The position numbers and the translations under genes are program-made. From Methanomassiliicoccales archaeon PtaU1.Bin124 (GTDB lineage Archaea; Thermoplasmatota; Thermoplasmata; Methanomassiliicoccales; UBA472): a stretch of DNA of 64,000 nt. The stretch covers positions 1-64,000 of the forward strand of contig MVRC01000013.1 in the NCBI GenBank assembly GCA_002067865.1, in the 5' to 3' direction. Positions within the stretch are counted from its first letter, which is position 1, and each line of letters starts with the position of its first letter. The notes under the pieces were generated by a model. It was not told the DNA's origin, did not search any database, and worked only from the letters and a program-made list of their open reading frames with translations. This document shows positions 1-7,982 of the stretch, one piece after another.

Positions 1-939
1 GCCGGGCTGCACCGCCGGCAGGACTATCTCGGAAAGGCCGGTGGTGGGGCCGGAGTTCATCAGGCGCAGGTCGTTGGCGATGCGTATCAGCTCGATGGCC
101 AGCTCCCTGATGGCCGATGAGAATGCGATCAGCTGGGAGCGGGACTGCATGGCCTCGAAGCCGTGCCGGGCCGGGCGGAAGGGCAGGTCGTACCTTTCCG
201 ACAGCAGTCTGATGGCGGCCTCCCTGAACCCCGGTTCCGCGTTCACGCCCGTCCCGGTCGCCGTTCCGCCCAGCGGCAGTTCCAGTAGGTCCCGCTGCCT
301 CTCCGCGATCCTTTCCTTGCATCTCACGACAGCGGCGGCATAGGCGGAGAACTCCTGACCCAACGTCACAGGCAAGGCGTCCATGAGATGCGTCCGACCC
401 GACTTCACCACGTCCTCGAACTGCTCCGCCTTGGCGTTCAGCTCCACCTCCAGGTCGCTCAACGCCAGCAGCAGCTTCTCGGCGGTACGATACACTGCGA
501 TGTGCGCGGCGGTGGGGAAGGTGTCGTTGGTCGACTGTCCCATGTTCACATGGTCGTTCGGGCTGATCTCTGAATAATCTCCCTTCTGATGGCCGAGATG
601 CTCCAGCGCCAGGTTCGCCAGCACCTCGTTCACGTTCATGTTGGTCGACGTCCCCGCCCCGGCCTGGTAGATGTCCACCACGAACTGGTCCAGGTGCCTT
701 CCGGCCATGACCTCCTCCGCGGCCCAGACGATGGCCTCGCCCCTCCTCCAGTCCAGCACCTTAAGCTGCATGTTCGCCCTGGCCGCCGCCCACTTCACGT
801 TAACGTAGGCAGATACCAACGCCCGCGTTATCGGCGTGCCGCTCACCGGGAAGTTGAGCATGGCCCGATGCGTCTGCGCTCCGTAGTAGACGTCGTCCGG
901 CAGCTCCACCTCGCCCAGATGGTCCCTCTCCTTCCTCAT
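1..939 (-). CDS. Aspartase/class II fumarase superfamily lyase (partial, C-terminus off the window)
   Basis: The minus-strand frame is open from 939 to the left edge, giving about 313 N-terminal residues. It shows the family opening (LPDDVYYGAQTHRA), AGAGTSTNMNVNEVLAN, GHQKGDY and PNDHVNMGQSTNDTFPT. The GHxKG and NDHVN features resemble aspartate ammonia-lyase more than fumarase, but the catalytic signature near residue 320 lies outside the window. Its ATG overlaps the sdhB stop by 4 bp (ATGA), so it is translationally coupled to the fumarate reductase genes. An aspartase would make fumarate from aspartate for that enzyme; a fumarase would link it to malate. The lyase assignment is firm; the substrate is inferred. 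Confidence 0.85.
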   Translation of the reverse strand, partial: MRKERDHLGEVELPDDVYYGAQTHRAMLNFPVSGTPITRALVSAYVNVKWAAARANMQLKVLDWRRGEAIVWAAEEVMAGRHLDQFVVDIYQAGAGTSTNMNVNEVLANLALEHLGHQKGDYSEISPNDHVNMGQSTNDTFPTAAHIAVYRTAEKLLLALSDLEVELNAKAEQFEDVVKSGRTHLMDALPVTLGQEFSAYAAAVVRCKERIAERQRDLLELPLGGTATGTGVNAEPGFREAAIRLLSERYDLPFRPARHGFEAMQSRSQLIAFSSAIRELAIELIRIANDLRLMNSGPTTGLSEIVLPAVQPG

Positions 940-1694
940 GCCCTGCCCTCCCTGCCTTTCATTTCCTGTCTGGCCTTCCCTATGGCCAGGTTCGGTGGAA
1001 TGGCCTTGGGGCAGACCTTGAAGCAATTGGTATGGAACCTGCAGCCCAGCCAGCCGGACGGTCCCGGCGCCTGGTCCAGCCGTTCTCCGCCCAAGCTATC
1101 GCGGGGGTCGATGCGAAAACGGTACAGCTTGGCCAGCGCCGCAGGGCCCAAATACTCTTCGTTCTCCGAGTTCACCGGGCAGGCCCCATAACAGGCGGCG
1201 CAGAGGATGCATGTGGCGTACCGGTCCAGTTCGGTCTCGGTCTCCTTGCTCATGATGTTCTCCCTCTCCAGCTCTGGATATCTCTGCAGCAGCCAGGGCT
1301 GCAGGCTGCGGTACTTGCGGAAGAACTCCGTTTGGTCCACGATCAGGTCCTTGAGCACTGGCATGTTCGGCAGTGGCTCGATAAGCACCTCCACCCGCGG
1401 GTCGAAGGGACCTCTCTGCACCGAGATGGGGACGAGCGGAGGGAGCTTGTCATCTTCCTGCAGGAGGCTGATCTGCGTCCTGCAGGCCAGTCTAGGCCTC
1501 CCGTTGATGGTCATGGCGCATGAACCGCACACCGCCCCCCTGCAGGAATATCTGAACGAGAGGGAGTCGTCCTGCCTATGGCGGATCAGGAAGAGGGCAT
1601 CGAGCACCGTCATGCCCTTCTTCACCTCGATGTCGAAATCCTCCCAGTATGGACCGTAGCCGTCACCGGCGTTGCGTCTCACCTTGAGCCTCAT
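936..1694 (-). CDS. sdhB: Succinate dehydrogenase/fumarate reductase iron-sulfur subunit
   Basis: This 252-residue protein has an N-terminal plant-type [2Fe-2S] domain (CRGAVCGSC followed by a fourth Cys in RLACRT) and a C-terminal ferredoxin-like domain with CILCAACYGACP and CFKVCPKAIP for the [4Fe-4S] and [3Fe-4S] clusters. It carries electrons between the SdhA flavin and the partner. It lacks the C-terminal HdrB-like CCG domain of methanogen thiol:fumarate reductase TfrB, so CoM/CoB thiols are unlikely to be the direct donor through this subunit. It overlaps sdhA upstream and the lyase gene downstream by 4 bp each. No membrane-anchor gene (sdhC/D) is adjacent on the visible side. Confidence 0.93.
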   Translation of the reverse strand: MRLKVRRNAGDGYGPYWEDFDIEVKKGMTVLDALFLIRHRQDDSLSFRYSCRGAVCGSCAMTINGRPRLACRTQISLLQEDDKLPPLVPISVQRGPFDPRVEVLIEPLPNMPVLKDLIVDQTEFFRKYRSLQPWLLQRYPELERENIMSKETETELDRYATCILCAACYGACPVNSENEEYLGPAALAKLYRFRIDPRDSLGGERLDQAPGPSGWLGCRFHTNCFKVCPKAIPPNLAIGKARQEMKGREGRA

Positions 1695-3412
1695 CAGTAC
1701 ACCCTCTCCCTCACCTCGTAACGTCCCAGACGAACCGGGGCATAGGTCAGCGCCAGCGCGCCGTCCTTCATCGTGACCATGCTGTGCTTCAGGAAATCCT
1801 GGTCGTTCCTCTGCGGGAAGTCCGTGCGGTAATGCGATCCGCGGCTCTCCTCCCTGGCCAATGCAGAGATGGCCACCGCTTCCGCCACTGGCAGCATACT
1901 GCGCAGCTCCAAGGCCTCGATGACCGCTTGGTTGTAACTCTTCCCTATGTCGTCGATCCCTGCCTTGCCCAGTTCGTGCCTCAGGGCATGGACCCGCAGC
2001 TGGCCCAGCTTCATCGTCCCTTTATCCCGGAAGATACCGAAATGGTGGAACATCAGCTTCTTCAGCTCCCGACGCAGCTCGGCCACCGTCCGATCCCTGC
2101 TCACGTCCGTCAGATGGCCTATGCTGTCGGCCTCTCTCCGCATCAGATCCTTGAGACGTGCTGGATCGTGCACCATGTGTTCCTTGGTCATTCCCACCAT
2201 GGTCTGGCCGGCCACCTTCCCGAAGACGATGGTCTCTAGAAGCGAGTTACCTCCTAGGCGGTTCGCCCCGTGCACGCTGATGCATGACGCCTCCCCCGCC
2301 GCCAGCAGTCCAGGTATGGACGTCCTGCAATCGTTCGATGCATCGATGCCGCCCATGGAATAGTGCTGTCCGGGCTGGACCGGCACCATCTCGTCGACCG
2401 GGTCCACCCCGGCGAAGTCAATGGATATCTGCCTGATGCCCGGCAGCCTTTCCAATATCCTCTCCTCCCCCAGGTGGGTCAGGTCCAGGTCCACGTACCC
2501 GCCTTCATGGGCGTTGCCCTCCTGCACCTCCTTCCAGATGGCCCGGGCCACGATGTCCCTGGGGGCCAGCTCCATGGCCTTTGCCGCATATCGTTGCATG
2601 AAGCGCTCCCCCTTGGCGTTCAGCAGCACACCGCCCTCCCCCCTGGCCGCCTCGGATATGAGGATGTTAGTGCCGAAGAGCGTGGTAGGATGGAACTGCA
2701 CGAACTCCATGTCCTTGAGTGCGGCCCCGGCCGTTAGGGCCAGGTATGCGCCATCACCGGTGTTGATGTAAGCGTTGGTGGAATGACAGTAGATGCGGCC
2801 GTAACCCCCAGTGGCCAGCAGGACCGCCCCTGCCTCGAAGCCTCTCATCTCCCCGCTGGCCAGATCAAATGCGCACAGACCGGCGCATCTCCCGTTCTCG
2901 ATGCTCAGCGCCGTGACGAAGTGTTCCTCGAAGAAATCGATGTCATGCGACATGCACTGCTCATAGAGGGTGTGCAGCAGAGTATGGCCGGTATGGTCTG
3001 CGGCATAGCAGGTGCGGGGGAATCCCGCACCTCCAAACGGGCGCTGGGCGATCCTGCCCTCCTCGTTCCGTGAGAAGACCGCACCCATGTGCTCCATCTC
3101 CAGCACCGCCCTGGGGGCGTCGCCGCAGAGGATGTCGACAGCTTCCTGGTCGGCCAAGTAGTCCGCTCCCTTCACCGTATCGAACGCATGCGACTGCCAG
3201 CTGTCCTTACCTGCCTGGGTCGCGTTGTTCAAAGAGGCGTTCACCCCGCCCTGGGCCGCGACAGAATGGGAGCGGAGCGGGTGGACCTTCGAGATCACCG
3301 CCACTGACCTGCCCTTCTCGGCGCAGAGGAGCGCAGCCCTAAGGCCAGTTAGGCCGCCTCCCACGATTGCCACATCATGTGCCATGACATCATCTGGAGC
3401 GATATGGACCAC
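1694..3412 (-). CDS. sdhA: Succinate dehydrogenase/fumarate reductase flavoprotein subunit
   Basis: This 572-residue flavoprotein is of family-typical length. The N-terminal Rossmann motif is AIVGGGLTGLRAAL. RSHSVAAQGG contains the His that binds FAD covalently in this family. Fumarate-site motifs RPFGGAGFPRTCYAADHTGH and HGANRLGGNSLLE are present. It interconverts fumarate and succinate with SdhB. The chosen GTG start at 3412 has a GGAG four bases upstream; an internal ATG at 3385 (MAHDVAIVGGG) is an alternative. It is first gene of the sdhA-sdhB-lyase operon. In a methanogen, fumarate reduction for biosynthesis is the likelier direction, which is inference. Confidence 0.93.
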   Translation of the reverse strand: MVHIAPDDVMAHDVAIVGGGLTGLRAALLCAEKGRSVAVISKVHPLRSHSVAAQGGVNASLNNATQAGKDSWQSHAFDTVKGADYLADQEAVDILCGDAPRAVLEMEHMGAVFSRNEEGRIAQRPFGGAGFPRTCYAADHTGHTLLHTLYEQCMSHDIDFFEEHFVTALSIENGRCAGLCAFDLASGEMRGFEAGAVLLATGGYGRIYCHSTNAYINTGDGAYLALTAGAALKDMEFVQFHPTTLFGTNILISEAARGEGGVLLNAKGERFMQRYAAKAMELAPRDIVARAIWKEVQEGNAHEGGYVDLDLTHLGEERILERLPGIRQISIDFAGVDPVDEMVPVQPGQHYSMGGIDASNDCRTSIPGLLAAGEASCISVHGANRLGGNSLLETIVFGKVAGQTMVGMTKEHMVHDPARLKDLMRREADSIGHLTDVSRDRTVAELRRELKKLMFHHFGIFRDKGTMKLGQLRVHALRHELGKAGIDDIGKSYNQAVIEALELRSMLPVAEAVAISALAREESRGSHYRTDFPQRNDQDFLKHSMVTMKDGALALTYAPVRLGRYEVRERVY

Positions 3413-3602
3413 CTCTCTCCGGACCGATGTGGATTTCTATTTGAGCAGTTACTACAAAACCGTATCTGTGATGCGAGTAACAATAACCGATTCAAAAAAT
3501 CGTCATATTATTATATATAATTACACAAATATATACATGAACAGTTTTCCAGTGAATTTCTGGATGTTATAACTATAAATATTCTATAAAGACAATGTTT
3601 AT
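3413..3602. promoter_or_regulatory. Divergent AT-rich promoter region between sdhA and the Cache kinase
   Basis: This AT-rich gap separates divergent genes. A TATA box (TATAAATA, 3574-3581) lies 22-29 bp before the kinase ATG at 3603, so that transcript is probably leaderless. Several TATA-like stretches (3515-3535) could serve sdhA on the minus strand; I cannot choose among them. Confidence 0.6.
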
Positions 3603-5528
3603 ATGCTCATGAAGCTGCAGAGCCGGATACTTACTCAGTTCCTGATCGTGGGGGTGATGGTGATGGCGATCATTGCCGTCATGCTGCCGTCGGCCCTGCG
3701 CAACTCCAATGTCGAGACGGTGAAGGAGGGTTCGCTCTCCCAGCTGTATGATGTAGATTTCGCTCTGACCACGTTCGTCACCGACGTGAAGAACGATGTG
3801 CGACAGTTGTCAATGAACGACGTCATCCGGACCGAGAACGATTCGAACTTCACCAACTTCCTCAACTCCACCGGGGAGAACTTCACCTATTCCAACGATG
3901 CGACAGAGCAGGAGATCATCTCGCTCCTGCGCGATTACCAGGACTCCCATCCTTATGTCAATTCCGTCTACATGGGACGGGAGAACGGGGCGTTCGTCCG
4001 GGCTTACCCGAGGGCGCAGCCGACCCAGTACGACCCAAGGACAAGGCCTTGGTACACACTTGGGGTCGACAACCCGGGAGTGGTGGCCGTGACCGAACCG
4101 TACAGTTCGCTCACCACCCCGGACCTGAACATCGGCATCGTCACCGCGCTGATCGATGGGAACGATCACGTGTACGGCGTGATAGGCGCCGATATCACAT
4201 TGAAGAACCTGACCGATTACATCTCCACCATCAACACCGCCAGCGGTGGCAGCATCATCCTGACAAATTACGATGGGACCATCATCGCCGCGAACGACGC
4301 GTCTTTGTTATTCACCGACGTCAAGGGCGTCCTGGGCGATGATGCGGTCACACTGCTGAACGACCAGGAGGGAATGGTCGATCACAACCGCAGCTACATT
4401 ATGTTCCACACCTCATCCTTGGAGGGGTGGAAGATCGCCAGCTTCGTCCCCTATTCCGTGGTGGACGAGAAGGTATATGCGTCCATGGCAAGCGTCATCG
4501 TTCTGATCGTGATCGCACTGGTCCTGCTGAGCGTCATCGTCCTCATCAGCTTCAGATACACGGTCGTCAAACCGCTCACGGACCTCACCCAGGTGACCCA
4601 GAGGATCACTGAGACCGGCGATCTGGACCAGAAGATCGAGGTGCACAGCAGCGGCGAGATCGCCACGTTGGGCCAATCGTTCAACACGATGGTCGGCAAA
4701 CTGGACGAGGAGAAGAAGAACAGGGAGATGGTGCTGAAGGAGCTGGAGAACTACCGCGACCATTTCGAGGAGCTCGTGGAGGCGAGGACCAAGGAACTGG
4801 CCATCGCGAAGGAGGCGGCGGAATCGGCGGACCGTCTGAAATCGGCATTCCTGGCCACCATGTCCCACGAGCTTCGCACCCCGCTCAATTCCATAATTGG
4901 GTTCACTGGCATCATGCAGCAGGAGCTGGCAGGTCCGCTCAACGACGAGCAGAAGAAGCAGATGGGCATGGTATCGGACAGCGCGGAACACCTGCTGGCG
5001 CTGATCAACGATGTTCTCATCCTGTCGAAGATAGAGGCCGGGCAGCTGACCCTGGCCAAGACCGAGTTCGATCTGCGCTCATCGATCGCCAAGGTCATCG
5101 CCACCACGGAATTGATGGCAAAGCGGAAGGGCATCTTCCTGGAATACCGCATCGGCGAGGACATCGGCAAGGTCAGGGGGGATTCCAGGAGGGTGGAGCA
5201 GATCCTGCTGAACCTGGTCTCGAACGGCATCAAGTTCACCGAGAAGGGTTCGGTAAGGGTCGAGTGCCACAGGGAAGGCAAGGACGTGGTGATGAGCGTC
5301 ATCGACACCGGCATAGGCATCAGCCAGGCCGACATGGACAAGCTGTTCAAGCCCTTCAGCCAGGTGGAGACGGGGCTGACCAGGCATTATGAGGGCACCG
5401 GGCTCGGGCTGTCCATCTGCCAGAAGTTGACGGACATGATGGGCGGGAGCATCGGGGTGGAGAGCACCGTAGGAATCGGAACCACCTTCCGGGTCAGATT
5501 GCCCATTATCATGGATGAGATGGACTGA
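3603..5528 (+). CDS. Membrane sensor histidine kinase (Cache-HAMP-HisKA-HATPase)
   Basis: The 641 residues run in order: transmembrane helix about 9-31, extracytoplasmic double-Cache ligand domain about 35-285 (contains YDPRTRPWY, typical of dCache), second helix about 292-316, HAMP about 317-370, coiled coil, HisKA with phospho-acceptor His near residue 422 in SHELRTPLNSI, and HATPase with N box NLVSNGIKF near 540, DTGIGIS and GTGLGLSI. All catalytic motifs look intact. It senses an unknown small extracellular ligand and passes phosphate to a receiver. Three receiver genes follow directly, so they are its likely partners. The transcript is probably leaderless. Confidence 0.93.
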   Translation: MLMKLQSRILTQFLIVGVMVMAIIAVMLPSALRNSNVETVKEGSLSQLYDVDFALTTFVTDVKNDVRQLSMNDVIRTENDSNFTNFLNSTGENFTYSNDATEQEIISLLRDYQDSHPYVNSVYMGRENGAFVRAYPRAQPTQYDPRTRPWYTLGVDNPGVVAVTEPYSSLTTPDLNIGIVTALIDGNDHVYGVIGADITLKNLTDYISTINTASGGSIILTNYDGTIIAANDASLLFTDVKGVLGDDAVTLLNDQEGMVDHNRSYIMFHTSSLEGWKIASFVPYSVVDEKVYASMASVIVLIVIALVLLSVIVLISFRYTVVKPLTDLTQVTQRITETGDLDQKIEVHSSGEIATLGQSFNTMVGKLDEEKKNREMVLKELENYRDHFEELVEARTKELAIAKEAAESADRLKSAFLATMSHELRTPLNSIIGFTGIMQQELAGPLNDEQKKQMGMVSDSAEHLLALINDVLILSKIEAGQLTLAKTEFDLRSSIAKVIATTELMAKRKGIFLEYRIGEDIGKVRGDSRRVEQILLNLVSNGIKFTEKGSVRVECHREGKDVVMSVIDTGIGISQADMDKLFKPFSQVETGLTRHYEGTGLGLSICQKLTDMMGGSIGVESTVGIGTTFRVRLPIIMDEMD

Positions 5529-5576
5529 GCAAATTATTAAATGGGATATATATCTGAATGAGGACGGCGGATAGAT

Positions 5577-5957
5577 ATGGTGGCCAAGGGAAAGATCCTC
5601 TATATCGAGGACAACGACCAGAATTACTATCTGGTCGACTTCATCCTCAGCGCTAAGGGCTATGAGGTGAGGAGGGCGAAGGATGGAGTTGAAGGTATAG
5701 ACCTGGCCACCCGGTCGCCGTCCGACCTGATACTGCTGGACATCCAGCTGCCGATCATGGATGGCTACCAGATCGCCGAGGAACTGCGCAGGCATCCTGA
5801 ACTGGACAAGGTCCCGATCATCGCGCTCACCTCTTACGCCATGGCCGGGGACAGGGAGAAGGCGATGGCCTCTGGCTGCACCGGCTATATCGAGAAGCCG
5901 ATCAACCCCATGAGGTTCACCGCGCAGATCGAACAATATTTGGGGAAGTGTGGTTGA
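5577..5957 (+). CDS. Single-domain response regulator (CheY/DivK-like)
   Basis: This is one receiver domain of 126 residues with no output domain. The acidic pocket is IEDND, the phospho-acceptor Asp is in LILLDIQLP, the Thr is in ALTSY and the conserved Lys is in IEKPINP. It starts 48 bp after the kinase and ends overlapping the next receiver gene. A single-domain receiver usually acts by protein contact or as a phosphorelay carrier, here most likely for the adjacent Cache kinase. Confidence 0.9.
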   Translation: MVAKGKILYIEDNDQNYYLVDFILSAKGYEVRRAKDGVEGIDLATRSPSDLILLDIQLPIMDGYQIAEELRRHPELDKVPIIALTSYAMAGDREKAMASGCTGYIEKPINPMRFTAQIEQYLGKCG

Positions 5958-5958
5958 G

Positions 5959-6720
5959 ATGTCCGAGATCCTGATCGTCGATGACAACGAGCAGAACCTC
6001 TACATGCTGGAATCGCTGCTGAGGGGGCAGTACAAGGTGAAGATGGCGCACAATGGCGAAGAGGCGCTCAATGAGGCCTTGATGAGCCCACCCGACCTGA
6101 TCATCACCGACGTCCTGATGCCGGTCATGGACGGTTTTCAACTTTGTCTGCGCTGGCGTTCCACAGAGACGCTGCGGCGCATCCCGCTGATATTCTACAC
6201 TGCCACATATACCGAACCCCAGGACGAGAAGTTCGCCATGAGCATCGGGGTGGACCGCTTCATCGTCAAACCGCAAAGGCCAGAGCTGCTGCTCAATACC
6301 ATCAGCGAGGTGCTGGCGGAGAGCAAGGGGGAGGATTACCTGCCCGACCTGCCCAAGGTCGACTTCAAGGCATTGCAGGAGTACAACGAGATACTGTTCC
6401 GCAAGCTGCAGAAGAAGGTGATCCAGCTGGAGACGGAGATCGCTCACCGCAAGATGTTGCAGGAGAACGAGCGGCGGGCGCACCAGCAGATCGAAAGGAA
6501 CCTGGAGCAGATGGCCGCGCTCAACGACCAGATCAGGAACCCCCTCACCGTCATCGTGGCCAGGATGTCACTGGTGGACGATTCGAAGACGAAGGAGCAG
6601 GTGCTGGAGGCGGTCCGTACCATCGATGAAATATTGAAGCGGCTGGACGAAGGGTACGCCGATTCGACCAAGGTGCGGGAGTTCCTCCGCAAGCATGACC
6701 AGATATCCAAGGAGGGGTGA
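5959..6720 (+). CDS. Response regulator with C-terminal coiled coil and degenerate HisKA-like helix
   Basis: About 253 residues. The N-terminal receiver has IVDDNE, phospho-Asp in LIITDVLMP and Lys in IVKPQRP. A charged coiled coil follows (about 140-190), then a dimerisation-helix-like segment containing ALNDQIRNPLTVI. That segment aligns with the HisKA pattern SHELRTPLT, but the phospho-acceptor His position is Asp, and no ATPase domain follows. The protein is therefore a receiver with a non-phosphorylatable DHp-like dimer module. The ATG at 5959 is preferred over an in-frame GTG at 5950 that overlaps the previous gene. Confidence 0.85.
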   Translation: MSEILIVDDNEQNLYMLESLLRGQYKVKMAHNGEEALNEALMSPPDLIITDVLMPVMDGFQLCLRWRSTETLRRIPLIFYTATYTEPQDEKFAMSIGVDRFIVKPQRPELLLNTISEVLAESKGEDYLPDLPKVDFKALQEYNEILFRKLQKKVIQLETEIAHRKMLQENERRAHQQIERNLEQMAALNDQIRNPLTVIVARMSLVDDSKTKEQVLEAVRTIDEILKRLDEGYADSTKVREFLRKHDQISKEG

Positions 6721-6721
6721 G

Positions 6722-7306
6722 ATGCACAGGGTGCTCTGCGTCGACGACAACGCCGATCTGGTCGAGGCCCTCACCGACATACTGATGGCAATGAAGTTCG
6801 ATGCCCGTTCCGTCACCAGCGGCAACGAATGCCTGGAGCTGCTGGCATCGGGCAAGTTCAGGCCTGACGTGATCCTGCTGGACATCATGATGTCGCCCAT
6901 GGACGGCTGGTCCACCTTGAGGCATATCAGGAGCGAGTCTGAGATTTCCTGCATCCCGGTCATCATGCTCACGGGCAAGTACCCCACGCCGTCGGAGATC
7001 AATGATTTCAGCCCGCTCTTCGACGGGTATCTCATGAAGCCCTTCGCCTTCGAGAGGCTCAAGGTCGAGCTGGAGAAGGTGGTCGGCTGTTTCATGCAGA
7101 CAGAGGTGGAGCTGCAGGATGCCCGGAAGAAAGGGGTCTGCGAACCGACCCTGTGCGAATATCGCCGCCTGACCTCCGCCGTCAGGGTTATGAGCGAGAT
7201 GCAGAACAACTTCGCTGAGGACGAGTCGATCAAGGAGGCATGCTGCGCCATCGAGAAGCAGATGCGCTCCAGGGTCATCGACATCATGGGTAACGGCAGA
7301 ACCTAA
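6722..7306 (+). CDS. Response regulator with C-terminal helical extension
   Basis: About 194 residues. The receiver (1-120) has CVDDNA, phospho-Asp in VILLDIMMSPMDG, Thr in MLTGK and Lys in LMKPFAF. About 70 C-terminal residues are predicted helical, cysteine-containing and not recognisable as a DNA-binding domain. The ATG lies one base after the TGA of the previous receiver gene, so the two are co-translated. It is the last gene of the kinase and receiver cluster. The output is unknown. Confidence 0.88.
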   Translation: MHRVLCVDDNADLVEALTDILMAMKFDARSVTSGNECLELLASGKFRPDVILLDIMMSPMDGWSTLRHIRSESEISCIPVIMLTGKYPTPSEINDFSPLFDGYLMKPFAFERLKVELEKVVGCFMQTEVELQDARKKGVCEPTLCEYRRLTSAVRVMSEMQNNFAEDESIKEACCAIEKQMRSRVIDIMGNGRT

Positions 7307-7324
7307 GAAGACCCAATAACCGAT

Positions 7325-7912
7325 TCAATATCTGCCCCGGGTCTTGTCCGGCGGCGCCTGGCCGGTCGCCGCCATGTAAGCGTCGTGGAATTTTATGCCG
7401 ATCTCATCGATGATGGGGAACGGCGGGGTCCCTCCCTTCACCTGGATGGCGCAATTGCCCTTTCTTTTGAACGACTTTTTATTCGGGTCCAGAGGGTTCC
7501 AGAGAAGATATTTGACCTGATCCCAACGGTAGCTCTTCTTAACCCCGGTCCGGAACGCCAGGTCGAAGCCGTCCCTTCTGATCCTCACCCAGGTCGGGCG
7601 ATGGAAATATTCGGAATAGATGGTGGCCAGGGGTATCAAGGCAGAGAGGAAGATGACCAGGAATCCAAACACGTGTCCTGTCAGGATCTGGAGGATGCCG
7701 AACAGGACGAACACCGAGGTCAGAAGTGCCATGGTGTAGAAACCCCTCTTGTACAAGGGATTCTGGTGGATCGACGTCTCGATATCGTCCGGGCCGAACA
7801 TCGGAACCGCTACCCGGCGCTTGTAAGCAGATGCGATGACCGATAGCGGCACTAGCACGTGGGGACCACTCAATGAACGTCCCTTGCCCAACAGCTTCCT
7901 CCTCTCCCCCAC
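7325..7912 (-). CDS. Small membrane protein with PH-like C-terminal region, unknown function
   Basis: The 195 residues begin at a GTG. Two adjacent hydrophobic helices lie at about 60-98 (FYTMALLTSVFVLFGIL and FGFLVIFLSALIPLAT). A soluble region follows with alternating strands (WVRIRRDGFDLAF) and RWDQVKYLLW, resembling bacterial PH-like membrane proteins. That resemblance is by pattern only. An internal ATG at 7801 is an alternative start. It stands alone between the response regulators and the nuclease-helicase gene, in the opposite direction to the regulators. Confidence 0.6.
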   Translation of the reverse strand: MGERRKLLGKGRSLSGPHVLVPLSVIASAYKRRVAVPMFGPDDIETSIHQNPLYKRGFYTMALLTSVFVLFGILQILTGHVFGFLVIFLSALIPLATIYSEYFHRPTWVRIRRDGFDLAFRTGVKKSYRWDQVKYLLWNPLDPNKKSFKRKGNCAIQVKGGTPPFPIIDEIGIKFHDAYMAATGQAPPDKTRGRY

Positions 7913-7982
7913 AATATCCCCCGCAGTTCGATGAGCGCTAGCAATTTAACGATATTGGGTCCGGTTCACTGCCATAGAATGA

